57,019 nt of DNA from Aequorivita lipolytica (GTDB lineage Bacteria; Bacteroidota; Bacteroidia; Flavobacteriales; Flavobacteriaceae). Both the position numbers and the translations under genes were made by a program. The notes below the pieces were generated by a model. It was not told where the DNA came from and ran no database searches. It was given only the letters and a program-made list of their open reading frames with translations. The stretch's first letter is position 1. The number at the start of each line of letters is the position of its first letter. The stretch is from assembly GCF_007997135.1 (NCBI RefSeq), contig NZ_VORU01000015.1, forward strand, positions 1 to 57,019, in the 5' to 3' direction. Of this stretch, positions 1 through 9,114 are shown in pieces.

Positions 1-82
1 AGACGTATTTTTAGGCTACTTTAATGAAAATAAAATAAGAGAAAAACAAGTATCAATTAGACTAAGTCAAAATCTAGTGTAA
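1..82 (+). CDS. 3' end of a truncated gene (possible)
   Basis: Reading from base 2, an open frame of 26 codons runs in from the window edge and stops at TAA 80-82. The residues are mixed polar and hydrophobic and end in the motif RLSQNLV. It lies upstream of, and in the same direction as, the exported protein at 128. No family can be assigned from so short a tail, and an open frame of this length can arise by chance in A+T-rich DNA. Confidence 0.35.
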   Translation, partial: DVFLGYFNENKIREKQVSIRLSQNLV

Positions 83-127
83 AGCATGTGACTTTAACTT
101 TGTAAACTATGTGCCTTAACGAACATT

Positions 128-634
128 ATGAAAAACATTTTGCTAATCATAATATTTTGTTCATTCAGCGGACTTTTCGCTCAAGAAAAAGTCGGACTGA
201 AAGAAATTTATGTGGAAAATAATTTGGCGTATAAAGTGGCGAACGAACAATTATTCTCTGGACAAGCGCAAAAAGTTCGCAGAAACGGACATTTAGTTTA
301 CGAAGAGTATTATGAAAAAGGAATTCCGGTTAAATCGATACTCTACTATAACGGAACTGAAAAACCAAAACCAGTAGAACTGACGGAATTTTATGAAAAA
401 ACGTTCGACAAGAAAAAAGTAACCACTTACGGATTATCTAAACCAACGGTCGAATTCAAATATTACGACCAAAACGGAAAGAAAACCTTGATTGAACAAT
501 ACGAAGATGACAAGCTAACTTATCGTTGCGAATATTTGGAAAACAAAAAACACGGAACGGAATTTTGTTACGATGATGACGGAAAAGAATTGGAAATCGA
601 ATATCGGAATGGTAAAAAGGTTGCGCAGAAATAA
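128..634 (+). CDS. exported YwqK/MORN-like repeat protein
   Basis: The 168-residue product starts with a signal peptide (about residues 1-18, hydrophobic core then FAQ), so it is probably periplasmic or outer-membrane associated. The rest is rich in Tyr, Glu and Lys. Towards the C-terminus it shows MORN_2-type units (YYDQNGKK, YEDDKLTYRCEY, CYDDDGKELEIEYRNGKK), the pattern of the family often annotated as YwqK-family antitoxin. That name comes from a Bacillus locus; nothing here shows a toxin partner, so I do not infer antitoxin function. A TAACTTTG -7-like box lies at 95-102 without a clear -33 element. A perfect 15-bp dyad follows the stop. The role is unknown; a surface scaffold is a guess. 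Confidence 0.8.
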   Translation: MKNILLIIIFCSFSGLFAQEKVGLKEIYVENNLAYKVANEQLFSGQAQKVRRNGHLVYEEYYEKGIPVKSILYYNGTEKPKPVELTEFYEKTFDKKKVTTYGLSKPTVEFKYYDQNGKKTLIEQYEDDKLTYRCEYLENKKHGTEFCYDDDGKELEIEYRNGKKVAQK

Positions 635-644
635 CTGTAGGCAA

Positions 645-659
645 CAACGGTAACCGTTG
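645..659. repeat. perfect 15-bp dyad downstream of YwqK-like gene
   Basis: CAACGGT-A-ACCGTTG is a perfect inverted repeat 10 bp after the stop of the exported protein. There is no T-run, so it is a poor intrinsic terminator. The remaining DNA to 926 holds no convincing gene and becomes G+C-richer from about 810, matching the next gene. Confidence 0.5.
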
Positions 660-926
660 CACAACCCTATAATTTTCATAAAGCCGACCTTAGATAAGCT
701 GATTTAAGAGCGGTTTATTTTTTAAATGGCGGAATGTATTTGATAATTTGAGTGTGTTAGATGCAATGTTTTCAAGCCAGATATCACCATTTTTTCGAAT
801 ACAGAATAAACAAGGGTTCCCGCCCCGCTATATCGCGCTTGCGACGATTGGCCAGCCAGATAAACACAAGAATCCCCAAGCAAAAAGTTTTTTCAAACAG
901 ACTGGAGCAGATTAAATAAAAACGAA

Positions 927-2390
927 GTGAAAAAAGTTGAAAATATAGCAGCTAGCTGGACTATCTGTAAAGAATGTATGGGGCGTGGTAAAAAAAGCCG
1001 GAGGATCCGTAAGAAAGTACGACTCCAATACCAGAGGGAATTAGATCAATTTGAAAAATCGAACGCCGAAGGGACGGCACCAGTTCGTCCTAAAGGCCAC
1101 CTATATTCCTGCTTGAACTGCTCTGGCTCTGGGTTGGTTCCCGCTGCTAGTCCTCCTAAAGCAGATAAGGAAAACTACCCACACCTAGCAATTATAGGTG
1201 GCGGTATAGGAGGTGTGGCACTGGCTGTGGCTTGTTTGCACCGTGGAATTCCTTTTACTCTTTATGAACGCGATAGTAACTTCGATGTGCGATCCCAAGG
1301 CTATGGCCTCACTTTGCAACAAGCTAGCAAAGTGATTGAGGGATTGGGTCTTTTCTTGTTAGAAGAAGGAGTAATTTCAACAAGACATCTGGTTCATACT
1401 ACAGAAGGAAAAGTAATTGGTGAATGGGGTATGCGAAAGTGGATGCAGCAAGATGCGAAAAAGTCTGTGAAGCGCACAAATGTGCATATAGCACGGCAGT
1501 CTTTGCGCTTAGCCCTGCTTGAGCAACTAGGTGGTCATAATGCAGTGCAGTGGGGGCATCAGTTAGTAGATTTTAAGGAATGTGAGGGTGAAGGTGTTGC
1601 GCTGAGCTTTCAAGTAAATGGGGAGCTGAAGCGCGCCAAGGCAGATCTTGTGGTTGGAGCCGATGGTATTCGTAGTTCGGTGCGAAGCTTGCTGATTGGT
1701 GAGGATGTTACTCCTTTACGTTACCTAGGGTGTATGGTTATATTGGGTATTTGTTCTCTGGAAGCTCTGGAAGATTACGATAATTCTTTGCTGGACTCAG
1801 CCACGGTATTTCAAACCGCCAATGGCAATGAGCGGATCTACGTGATGCCGTATGCGTCAAACTCGGTGATGTGGCAACTTAGCTTCCCAATGTCAGAAAA
1901 AGAGGCTAAGGCGTTGAGTGCTCAAGGATCTCAAGCACTCAAGACAGAAGCGTGTGAAAGAGCGCAGTGGCACGACCCCATTCCTCAGATTTTAACGGCG
2001 ACCTTGGAAGCTCAAGTTTCTGGCTATCCAGTGTATGATCGAGAATTACTCGAGTCAGAATTATTGGAGAAAGCAGGACCTCTTACCTTGATAGGAGATG
2101 CCGCTCACCCTATGAGTCCATTCAAAGGACAGGGGGCGAATCAAGCACTGCTGGATGCGCTGGCGCTGGCTCGGGGGATCTCAAGAGGATGTAGACCCTT
2201 ATCGCAATGGAGAGAAATTGGAGTGAGAAAAAGTGTATTAACTGAGTTTGAATCAGAAATGCTGGAACGCAGTGCTTCCAAAGTGAAAGATTCAGCAGCG
2301 GCCGCACAGTTCCTACATTCCGAAATTGTGCTCTACGAGGGTGATGAGCCCAGAGGACGATGTATAAAGAGAAAAATTAAAACAAAATAA
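927..2390 (+). CDS. FAD-dependent class A monooxygenase with N-terminal DnaJ-like zinc motif
   Basis: The product has 487 residues with a GTG start; the first internal ATG would remove half of the zinc motif. Residues 14-70 carry two CxxCxGxG elements (CKECMGRG and CLNCSGSG), the DnaJ central-domain pattern but with two elements instead of four, enough for one zinc site. From about residue 87 a Rossmann FAD fold follows: GGGIGG, an ERD at the end of the second strand, and the flavin motif GDAAHPMSPFKGQGAN, typical of class A flavoprotein hydroxylases such as PHBH and TetX-like enzymes. The substrate is unknown. Base composition is clearly G+C-richer than all neighbours, and codon choice differs. 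This suggests horizontal acquisition. It is monocistronic. Confidence 0.85.
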   Translation: MKKVENIAASWTICKECMGRGKKSRRIRKKVRLQYQRELDQFEKSNAEGTAPVRPKGHLYSCLNCSGSGLVPAASPPKADKENYPHLAIIGGGIGGVALAVACLHRGIPFTLYERDSNFDVRSQGYGLTLQQASKVIEGLGLFLLEEGVISTRHLVHTTEGKVIGEWGMRKWMQQDAKKSVKRTNVHIARQSLRLALLEQLGGHNAVQWGHQLVDFKECEGEGVALSFQVNGELKRAKADLVVGADGIRSSVRSLLIGEDVTPLRYLGCMVILGICSLEALEDYDNSLLDSATVFQTANGNERIYVMPYASNSVMWQLSFPMSEKEAKALSAQGSQALKTEACERAQWHDPIPQILTATLEAQVSGYPVYDRELLESELLEKAGPLTLIGDAAHPMSPFKGQGANQALLDALALARGISRGCRPLSQWREIGVRKSVLTEFESEMLERSASKVKDSAAAAQFLHSEIVLYEGDEPRGRCIKRKIKTK

Positions 2391-2486
2391 AGAGTTTTGG
2401 TTCAGTGGATAAGTGAAAGTTTAGTACTTTTTAATCCTGAATAATCATAACCGTAACTCTGTAAATTCTTAAAAACTTTAAAACAT

Positions 2487-2939
2487 ATGGGATATAATAT
2501 CGTGCTTATAGAACCAGAAATACCAATGAACACTGGTAATATTGGTCGTCTTAGTTTGGCATCAGGATCAGTATTGCATTTAGTAAAACCATTTGGGTTT
2601 GAATTAAATGATTCAAGATTAAAAAGAGCTGGACTAGATTATTGGAAACACATTTCGCTACATATTTATGAAAGCTCGGATGAATTTTTCTCAATAAATA
2701 AGGACAAAAACATGATATTTCTCTCAAGTTCAGCAGAGAAGGATTATTGGTCTATAGACTTTAAGGACGATATGTTTCTTATTTTTGGAAAAGAGTCTGT
2801 TGGTTTGCCAAAAAGTATAACCGCTGTAAATGCAGATAAACTTTATAAAATTCCAATTTACAGTAATCATGTTAGAAGCCTGAACTTAGCCAACGCTGTA
2901 AGTATTGTGGTATACGAAGGCCTAAGGAGTATTAAATAA
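2487..2939 (+). CDS. trmL: tRNA (cytidine(34)-2'-O)-methyltransferase TrmL
   Basis: The 150-residue protein is the usual size for TrmL, a minimal SPOUT methyltransferase that 2'-O-methylates the wobble base of tRNA-Leu. All SpoU motifs are visible: EPEIPMNTGNIGRL (motif 1, with the conserved Asn), LIFGKESVGLP (motif 2) and RSLNLANAVSIVVYEG (motif 3). There is no N-terminal RNA-binding extension, as expected for TrmL rather than RlmB or TrmH. It is transcribed alone and converges on clpB across a bidirectional terminator. Confidence 0.95.
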   Translation: MGYNIVLIEPEIPMNTGNIGRLSLASGSVLHLVKPFGFELNDSRLKRAGLDYWKHISLHIYESSDEFFSINKDKNMIFLSSSAEKDYWSIDFKDDMFLIFGKESVGLPKSITAVNADKLYKIPIYSNHVRSLNLANAVSIVVYEGLRSIK

Positions 2940-3016
2940 AAACCATCGTAACGTCATTTAAAAGTCATTGCTCCGTGCTATCAGTCAATTGCATCCCGTA
3001 GCCATCCAAATAAAAC

Positions 3017-3050
3017 TTAAAAACCCAAAGCAAAAGCTTGGGGTTTTTAA
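3017..3050. terminator. bidirectional terminator between trmL and clpB
   Basis: The AAAACCC..AAGC / GCTT..GGGTTTT stem with a short A-rich loop is flanked by A- and T-runs. It can end transcription of trmL (+) and of clpB (-). Confidence 0.75.
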
Positions 3051-3057
3051 AATTTCC

Positions 3058-3106
3058 GCTAATAGCTAATAGCTAATAGCTAATAGCTTAAGGCCTAAAG
3101 CATAAA
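3058..3106. repeat. 7-bp period array, unit GCTAATA
   Basis: Four perfect GCTAATA copies (3058-3085) are followed in the same phase by GCTTAAG, GCCTAAA and GCATAAA. That makes seven heptads that all begin with GC. The array ends 8 bp from the clpB stop codon (complement of 3115-3117). Confidence 0.9.
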
Positions 3107-3114
3107 AGCCACAA

Positions 3115-5715
3115 CTACTCAACTAAATCTTCTTGATTCCTAAACACAAGCGCATCGTCAAAACTGTCCAATAGAATGATACTATCCGTTGTTATTTTTC
3201 CGGAAAGTATCTCTTTACTTAATTCGTTTAGCACTTCGCGCTGTATTACTCTCTTCACGGGTCTTGCACCAAACTGTGGGTCGTATCCTTTTTCTGAAAG
3301 GTAAGTAATGGCCTCCGGTGTTGCATCTAGTACAATATTTTGTTTCATCAACATTTTGGAAACGCCTTTCAGTTGCAGCTCCACTATTCTGTGAATGTCA
3401 GTTTTTGAAAGCGGTGTAAACATTATTATGTCGTCTATACGGTTTAAAAACTCTGGGCGTACAGTTTGTTTCAATAGTGCAAGCACTTCCACTTTGGCGC
3501 CTTCCATTGCGGTTTCTGGGTCCTTTACGGCTTCAAAACGCTCCTGGATTATCTGGCTGCCCATATTACTGGTCATAATAATGATCGTGTTTTTGAAATC
3601 TGCAAGACGACCTTTGTTGTCCGTCAATCGGCCTTCATCCAAAACCTGCAATAAAATATTGAATGTATCTGGGTGTGCTTTTTCAATTTCGTCCAGCAAT
3701 ACAACGCTATATGGTTTGCGGCGAACGGCTTCAGTAAGCTGACCACCTTCTTCATAACCCACATATCCGGGAGGCGCACCCACTAAACGGCTCACGCTGT
3801 GGCGTTCTTGGTACTCACTCATATCTATACGTGTCATTGAGTTTTCATCGTCAAACATGTATTCTGCTAAGGCTTTTGCAAGCTCGGTTTTGCCAACACC
3901 CGTTGTTCCAAGGAAAAGGAAACTACCAATCGGTTTCTTTTCGTCCTGCAATCCTGCACGACTACGGCGAATGGCATCACTAACCGCAATAATTGCTTCA
4001 TTTTGCCCAACCACACGTTTGTGGAGGTGGTCTTCCAAAGTCAACAATTTTTCACGGTCGCTTTGTAGCATTTTTGTAACAGGGATTCCGGTCCATTTTG
4101 CAACCACTTCTGCAATATCTTCGCGAGTTACTTCTTCTTTAATCATTGAAGTACCTTCGTCGTTTTCGGCAAGTTGGGTTTCCAATTCATTTAAAGCTGC
4201 CTGTGCATCTTTGATTTTTCCATAACGAAGCTCTGCAACTTTTCCAAAATCGCCATCACGTTCAGCACGTTCGGCTTCTAGTTTGAATTCCTCAATCTGG
4301 GTTTTTAGATTTTGAACATTGTCTACAACCTCTTTTTCACTTTGCCATCTTGCGTTAAGTTCGTTGCGTTCTTCTTTTAAATTAGCCAAATCTGCGTGAA
4401 GTGATTTCAACTTCGTTTCGTCTTTTTCACGTTTTATGGCCTCTATTTCAATCTCAATCTGCATAATCTTTCTGTCCAAGACATCAAGTTCCTCTGGCTT
4501 GGAATTGATTTCCATTCTAAGTTTTGAAGCAGCCTCATCCATCAAATCAATAGCTTTATCGGGAAGGAAACGGTTTGTAATATAACGTTCAGAAAGCTCC
4601 ACGGCAGCAATAATTGCTTCGTCTTTAATACGCACCTTGTGGTGAGTTTCATATTTTTCCTTTATACCACGAAGTATTGAAATAGCACTTTCGGTATCGG
4701 GCTCGTCTACAACAACTCTTTGGAAACGACGCTCTAAGGCTTTGTCTTTTTCGAAATATTTCTGGTATTCGTCCAAGGTAGTAGCACCAATTGCACGCAA
4801 TTCACCTCGAGCAAGTGCGGGCTTCAAGATGTTTGCGGCATCCATTGCGCCTTGTCCGCCTCCAGCACCAACAAGGGTGTGTATTTCGTCAATAAATAGT
4901 ACGATATCGCCTTCACTGGAAGTTACTTCTTTGATGACGGCTTTCAAGCGTTCCTCGAATTCTCCTTTATACTTTGCCCCGGCTATTAGCGCGCCCATAT
5001 CCAAAGAATAAATTTCTTTGGTCTTTAAGTTTTCAGGAACATCGCCATCTACAATTCTGTGCGCCAAACCTTCGGCAATTGCAGTTTTACCAGTACCGGG
5101 TTCGCCAACCAGCATAGGGTTGTTTTTTGTTCTTCGCGAAAGGATTTGAAGGATTCGTCTAATCTCTTCGTCACGGCCAATCACTGGATCCAACTTACCA
5201 TCACGGGCAAGTTGGTTGAGGTTTTTGGCGTATTTGTTCAAAGAATTATAGGTTTCCTCAGCACTTTGGGAAGTAACACTTTCACCTCCTCGCAGTTCTT
5301 GAATTGCGGCTTTCATTCCTTTTTCGGTTACACCTTGGTCTTTCAAGCTTTGCGCAATGCTGCTCTTTGAGCCCAGAATCGCTAACAGAAGATGTTCAAT
5401 TGAGGCGTATTCATCGCCCATCTTTTTGGCAATGTTGCTGGCTTCAATTACCGTTTTATTGGCTTCGCGCGAAAGCATAATATCTCCGCCCGAAACCTTT
5501 GGAAAGCTTTCCAGTTGCTTGTCTAAAATCTGTTTTAGGGTAACCAAGTTGACGTTAAGTTTCTTTAAGATGAACGGGGTTACATTTTCATCTACCTCAA
5601 AAATTCCTTTGAGTATATGTTCGTTTTCAATCTGCTGATGGCCAAATCCTTGCGCTATTTGTTGCGCTTGCTGTATAGCCTCCTGACTTTTAATTGTAAA
5701 GTTGTTAAAATTCAT
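3115..5715 (-). CDS. clpB: ClpB disaggregase (HSP104 family)
   Basis: The 866-residue protein has full ClpB architecture: Clp N-domain repeats (about 1-145), AAA+ module 1 with Walker [10 protein letters not shown] (about 205) and Walker B VLFIDEIH, a middle coiled-coil domain rich in Glu, Lys and Arg (about 400-530), and AAA+ module 2 with Walker [10 protein letters not shown] (about 605), [13 protein letters not shown] and a C-terminal D2 small domain. The middle domain separates ClpB from ClpA and ClpC. It resolubilises aggregated proteins with DnaK in the cytoplasm. It is monocistronic; a small dyad upstream (5784-5796) may be regulatory. Confidence 0.97.
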   Translation of the reverse strand: MNFNNFTIKSQEAIQQAQQIAQGFGHQQIENEHILKGIFEVDENVTPFILKKLNVNLVTLKQILDKQLESFPKVSGGDIMLSREANKTVIEASNIAKKMGDEYASIEHLLLAILGSKSSIAQSLKDQGVTEKGMKAAIQELRGGESVTSQSAEETYNSLNKYAKNLNQLARDGKLDPVIGRDEEIRRILQILSRRTKNNPMLVGEPGTGKTAIAEGLAHRIVDGDVPENLKTKEIYSLDMGALIAGAKYKGEFEERLKAVIKEVTSSEGDIVLFIDEIHTLVGAGGGQGAMDAANILKPALARGELRAIGATTLDEYQKYFEKDKALERRFQRVVVDEPDTESAISILRGIKEKYETHHKVRIKDEAIIAAVELSERYITNRFLPDKAIDLMDEAASKLRMEINSKPEELDVLDRKIMQIEIEIEAIKREKDETKLKSLHADLANLKEERNELNARWQSEKEVVDNVQNLKTQIEEFKLEAERAERDGDFGKVAELRYGKIKDAQAALNELETQLAENDEGTSMIKEEVTREDIAEVVAKWTGIPVTKMLQSDREKLLTLEDHLHKRVVGQNEAIIAVSDAIRRSRAGLQDEKKPIGSFLFLGTTGVGKTELAKALAEYMFDDENSMTRIDMSEYQERHSVSRLVGAPPGYVGYEEGGQLTEAVRRKPYSVVLLDEIEKAHPDTFNILLQVLDEGRLTDNKGRLADFKNTIIIMTSNMGSQIIQERFEAVKDPETAMEGAKVEVLALLKQTVRPEFLNRIDDIIMFTPLSKTDIHRIVELQLKGVSKMLMKQNIVLDATPEAITYLSEKGYDPQFGARPVKRVIQREVLNELSKEILSGKITTDSIILLDSFDDALVFRNQEDLVE

Positions 5716-5783
5716 ATATGAAGAAGTTTATTATTCGTTGTTTGTGGTAAGTTAATTTCAAATACAAAGCCACTTTAAAATTA

Positions 5784-5796
5784 CGACAAAATGTCG
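5784..5796. promoter_or_regulatory. dyad CGACA-N3-TGTCG upstream of clpB
   Basis: CGACAAAATGTCG has perfect 5-bp arms around AAA and lies 69-81 bp upstream of the clpB start, inside the divergent clpB/ytxJ region. Its position suits an operator or activator site. No regulator is identified. Confidence 0.35.
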
Positions 5797-5909
5797 GCTT
5801 AACCCCTTGGTTTAACAGACATTATGACTGCTTCAAAAATCATTACTTTATCATTTCTTTTAGAACAAAACTCCATTGAAACTTGTAGTTTTGAATAAAA
5901 GATATATTT

Positions 5910-6302
5910 ATGGGATTTTTTGACAAATTTAAGTCTACAAGAGACATCGCAAAAGAAGAAATAGTAGAAGTGCCTTGGCACGTGTTGGGCAAAATGGAGC
6001 AATTGGATGAAATAATTGAACAGTCCAAAACAAAGCCAGTTGCAATTTTTAAACATTCAACCCGCTGCGGAATTAGCCGAGGGGTTTTGAAGTTATTGGA
6101 GAAGAATTACAATCTTACTGATGATCAGCTAAAATTGTATTATCTCGATTTATTGCAAAACCGGGATATTTCAGCAGAAATAGCTTCCCGATTTAAAGTG
6201 CAGCACGAAAGCCCTCAAATGATTGTTATTAAAAATGGAGTAGTGGTGCATCACGATTCGCATAATTCTATTGAGGCCTCGCATTTGGCGAAATTTATTT
6301 AG
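5910..6302 (+). CDS. ytxJ: bacillithiol-system redox protein YtxJ (DUF2847)
   Basis: The 130-residue protein has a thioredoxin/glutaredoxin-like fold with a single active-site cysteine in STRCGISRGV (about residue 53) and the cis-Pro region ESPQMIVIKNG (about 102-112). This monothiol arrangement matches the YtxJ family, which is linked to the low-molecular-weight thiol bacillithiol that many Bacteroidota make. It probably reduces bacillithiol-protein mixed disulfides in the cytoplasm; that role is inferred from the family. A TAGTTTTG -7-like box at 5886-5893 precedes the start. Its stop lies 4 bp from the end of the convergent lipoprotein gene. Confidence 0.88.
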   Translation: MGFFDKFKSTRDIAKEEIVEVPWHVLGKMEQLDEIIEQSKTKPVAIFKHSTRCGISRGVLKLLEKNYNLTDDQLKLYYLDLLQNRDISAEIASRFKVQHESPQMIVIKNGVVVHHDSHNSIEASHLAKFI

Positions 6303-6305
6303 GAA

Positions 6306-7487
6306 TTAAAGGGAGTTATCCCGCAATATCTCCTTAAACCTTTCTTTTATATTCTGCCCAGCATCAAAAACCATTTGTTCGTTGTTTGGAAAAGGTATAA
6401 ACCGATTGTTCAAAATTCTGCGGTCATCACCAGTCAAAGCTCTTTCGTCACCGCGAAAGCTTGCATAGGCATTTTCAAACACAAATTCTGAAGACAGTGG
6501 AAAACTGTTAAGATTTCGTCTTTTGTTCAAGTCTTTATATATTACAGTTCCGCCTACGAGCACAGCTTTTTCTTGAGTAGTAATATAAACCGTAGCAGAA
6601 ACGTCTATAAATTTTTCAACTTTAATAGGGTTGCCCAAGCTGTCGCGCACAATATTACCTGCGCGATCACGTCTATAATCATACCCATCTTTTACACGTT
6701 GTTTTTTAGTGTATTGTCTGTCTGCAATGCGTTCCAGAGAAATTTGAATGGTTTGGAAATTTAAATCGATACCTAAATCATAATTGATTCCGTTTTCTCG
6801 TTGGCTGTGGTATTCTGTCCAGAAATCATTTAAACCATAGGTGTTAAAATCAAGCAAATCCTTCTCCAGCCTGAACGGAATAAACTGGCCAGTTTGATTA
6901 TTAATAGCAACAAATACAAATTCAGTTCCCCGAAAGCGAGTGTCTTCTTTTAACTGATGAACATCTTTGTAGTTTGGTTTCACCTCATCCAATTCGCATA
7001 AAACATTAAACGCACTGCGGTAATCCTGTTTGGTATTTCGCTGCATATATACAATGGCTTCTTGATATAGAGATTTCACATAATCTTCCTTTGTATTCAA
7101 TAAATCATCGCTATAATCAGAAAAAACAAAATTTGCTTTTCTGCCCATTGAAAGACTGTATAACGGAAGTAGTGGACGGATTAAATTTTGCCGCGATTGA
7201 AGATCTAAATAAGTATAATAGATTTCTTTGGCGTTAGCTAGATTATTTTCTTTCTTCAGAAAACTAAGGTGGCGCGTATCTTTATCCTTTGCTTTTAAAA
7301 ATGCTTCTTCCAAAACACGAATGTGGGCATCGTATTCTTTCGCTCCTTTATCTTTCTGAAGTTTTTTAACGGCTAGCTCGATAGCTTGGTTGTAATCGCC
7401 TTGAGCAACGAACTTTTGGGTGCGTTTTACGCTATTGCAAGAAATGCTTAAAAGTGCTGCGAATAGTAATAAGTAAAAAGCCTTCAT
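6306..7487 (-). CDS. lipoprotein with TPR-like N-terminal half
   Basis: I place the start at the second Met (MKAFYLLLF), which gives 393 residues and a clean lipoprotein signal peptide ending in the lipobox LSISC. Residues about 20-60 (AQGDYNQAIELAVKKLQKD) and 135-175 look like helical TPR-type pairs. The C-terminal half is mixed alpha/beta with a Tyr/Arg-rich stretch (DGYDYRRDRAGNIVRD). I recognise it only as a conserved-looking Bacteroidota lipoprotein; function is unknown. It is convergent with ytxJ and separated from fahA upstream by a palindromic repeat. Confidence 0.8.
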   Translation of the reverse strand: MKAFYLLLFAALLSISCNSVKRTQKFVAQGDYNQAIELAVKKLQKDKGAKEYDAHIRVLEEAFLKAKDKDTRHLSFLKKENNLANAKEIYYTYLDLQSRQNLIRPLLPLYSLSMGRKANFVFSDYSDDLLNTKEDYVKSLYQEAIVYMQRNTKQDYRSAFNVLCELDEVKPNYKDVHQLKEDTRFRGTEFVFVAINNQTGQFIPFRLEKDLLDFNTYGLNDFWTEYHSQRENGINYDLGIDLNFQTIQISLERIADRQYTKKQRVKDGYDYRRDRAGNIVRDSLGNPIKVEKFIDVSATVYITTQEKAVLVGGTVIYKDLNKRRNLNSFPLSSEFVFENAYASFRGDERALTGDDRRILNNRFIPFPNNEQMVFDAGQNIKERFKEILRDNSL

Positions 7488-7581
7488 AACGAAATTGATT
7501 TGGTTATGAAGGCTAAAATACAATAGTAATGCCAATTTTTATTCAAATATGTTTTTGAAATAATTTGAGTAAAAAAATAAA

Positions 7582-7630
7582 CCACGAATTCACGAATATT
7601 TTTTTTTAATAATAATTCGTGAATTCGCGG
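7582..7630. repeat. dispersed inverted repeat, copy A
   Basis: The left arm CCACGAATTCACGAATATT (7582-7600) and the right arm ATTCGTGAATTCGCGG (7615-7630) are near-perfect reverse complements around a T/A-rich loop. Related copies lie at 14301-14348 and 37035-37133. This copy sits directly downstream of fahA and could also act as its terminator. Confidence 0.8.
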
Positions 7631-7636
7631 ATAAAA

Positions 7637-8917
7637 TTATTGCTTGATCGCAGGAAGTAATTTAGTTCTGCATTCTCCAAAACCAATCCGTACGTCTTCA
7701 GTTTTGCAGTAACCCTTTAAAATTACAGTATCGTTATCGTTTATAAATTTTCTTTGAGAACCGTCGGAAAGCTTGATGGGCTTTTCACCGCGCCAGGTAA
7801 GTTCTAGCATAGAGCCATAAGAGTCTGGCGTTGATCCAGAAATGGTGCCACTACCCATCATGTCGCCGCTATTTACGTTGCAACCGTTAATAGTGTGGTG
7901 TGCCAACTGCTGGCTCATATTCCAGTACATATACTTAAAGTTTGAAGTGGATACTTTAGATTCAGCTCCGTTTTCAGGGGCAATGTAAACTTCTAAGTTT
8001 ATATCGTAACTTTTCTTTCCTTTATATTGAAGATAGGGCAGTTGCTCCATTTCAGGTTTTGGGCTCTCCACTTTAAAAGGTTGCAGGGCATCCAATGTTA
8101 CAATCCATGGAGAAATAGACGATGCAAAATTCTTCGCTAAAAATGGTCCAAGAGGTACATATTCCCACTTTTGGATATCGCGTGCGCTCCAATCGTTGAA
8201 AAGCACCAAACCGAAGATGTATTCTTCAGCTTCGTTTACTGGAATTGGTTCGCCCAAAACGTTCGCATCTGTGGTGATAAAAGCCATTTCTAATTCAAAA
8301 TCTACCAAATTAGAAGGACCAAAAACAGGTTCTGTAGCACCATCGGGCATAGTTTGTCCCCAAGGTCTGCGTGCATTGATTCCGCTCGGGATTATTGAAG
8401 AACTTCTTCCGTGGTAACCTACCGGAATGTGAAGCCAGTTTGGCATTAAAGCATTCTCTTTTCCACGGAACATCGTTCCCACATTTGTAGCGTGTTCCTT
8501 ACTGGAATAGAAATCGGTATAATCTCCCACTTGTACGGGAAGCTGCATTTCCACTTCGTCCATTGTGAAAAGGATGTGCTTTCTATGATCTTCGTTTTCG
8601 CGAAGTTTAGGATTTTCTTTATCGAAAATATCGGCAATTCGGTTTCGTACCAAGCGCCAGGTTTTTCTTCCGTCGCTAATAAAATCGTTCAATGTATCTT
8701 GAAGGAAAATATCATCTGTAAGCTCAATTCCTTTAAAATAACCCAATTGATGCAGGGCGCCAAGGTCAATGGCATAATCACCAATACGTGTTCCAATGGT
8801 AATAATATCATCTCGCGTCAAGAAAACACCAAAAGGTATATTTTGAATGGGAAAATCTGTATCTGGCGTTGTATCGAGCCAGGTTTTACGTTTGGGGTCG
8901 TTGGCAGTTATAGGCAT
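7637..8917 (-). CDS. fahA: fumarylacetoacetase
   Basis: The 426-residue protein has the two-domain FAH layout: an N-terminal SH3-like domain with IPFGVFLTRDD (about 26-36) and the catalytic FAA_hydrolase domain with PVGYHGRSSSI (about 165), FELEMAFI (metal-ligand Glu residues), NDWSARDIQKWEYVPLGPF and GSGTISGSTPDSYGSMLEL. It cleaves fumarylacetoacetate to fumarate and acetoacetate, the last step of tyrosine and phenylalanine catabolism. Other tyrosine-degradation genes are not in the window, so it appears monocistronic. Confidence 0.97.
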   Translation of the reverse strand: MPITANDPKRKTWLDTTPDTDFPIQNIPFGVFLTRDDIITIGTRIGDYAIDLGALHQLGYFKGIELTDDIFLQDTLNDFISDGRKTWRLVRNRIADIFDKENPKLRENEDHRKHILFTMDEVEMQLPVQVGDYTDFYSSKEHATNVGTMFRGKENALMPNWLHIPVGYHGRSSSIIPSGINARRPWGQTMPDGATEPVFGPSNLVDFELEMAFITTDANVLGEPIPVNEAEEYIFGLVLFNDWSARDIQKWEYVPLGPFLAKNFASSISPWIVTLDALQPFKVESPKPEMEQLPYLQYKGKKSYDINLEVYIAPENGAESKVSTSNFKYMYWNMSQQLAHHTINGCNVNSGDMMGSGTISGSTPDSYGSMLELTWRGEKPIKLSDGSQRKFINDNDTVILKGYCKTEDVRIGFGECRTKLLPAIKQ

Positions 8918-9114
8918 GTCAAAAATTATTTTTTTTGTTGAAAATAAAACTAAGTAAAAAAATTCAGATTGTTTAAAATCAGAGGATTAATTATAATTGT
9001 CTTTTATTTCCAAGCAGTGTTTTGTTAGTAAAAATCTTCATCAAATATATAGATTTCATTATAGTTACCGAATGTAATTAGTATTTTTGGATTTAATTAA
9101 CTTTTACAGATATT

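Noticed and set aside
128-634. Toxin-antitoxin function for the YwqK-like protein
   Set aside because: It has a signal peptide and MORN-like repeats but no toxin gene lies beside it; the antitoxin label comes only from the family name.
631-720. attC-like integron cassette site after the first gene
   Set aside because: There is a 15-bp dyad, but no RYYYAAC/GTTRRRY pair, no second cassette and no integrase in the window.
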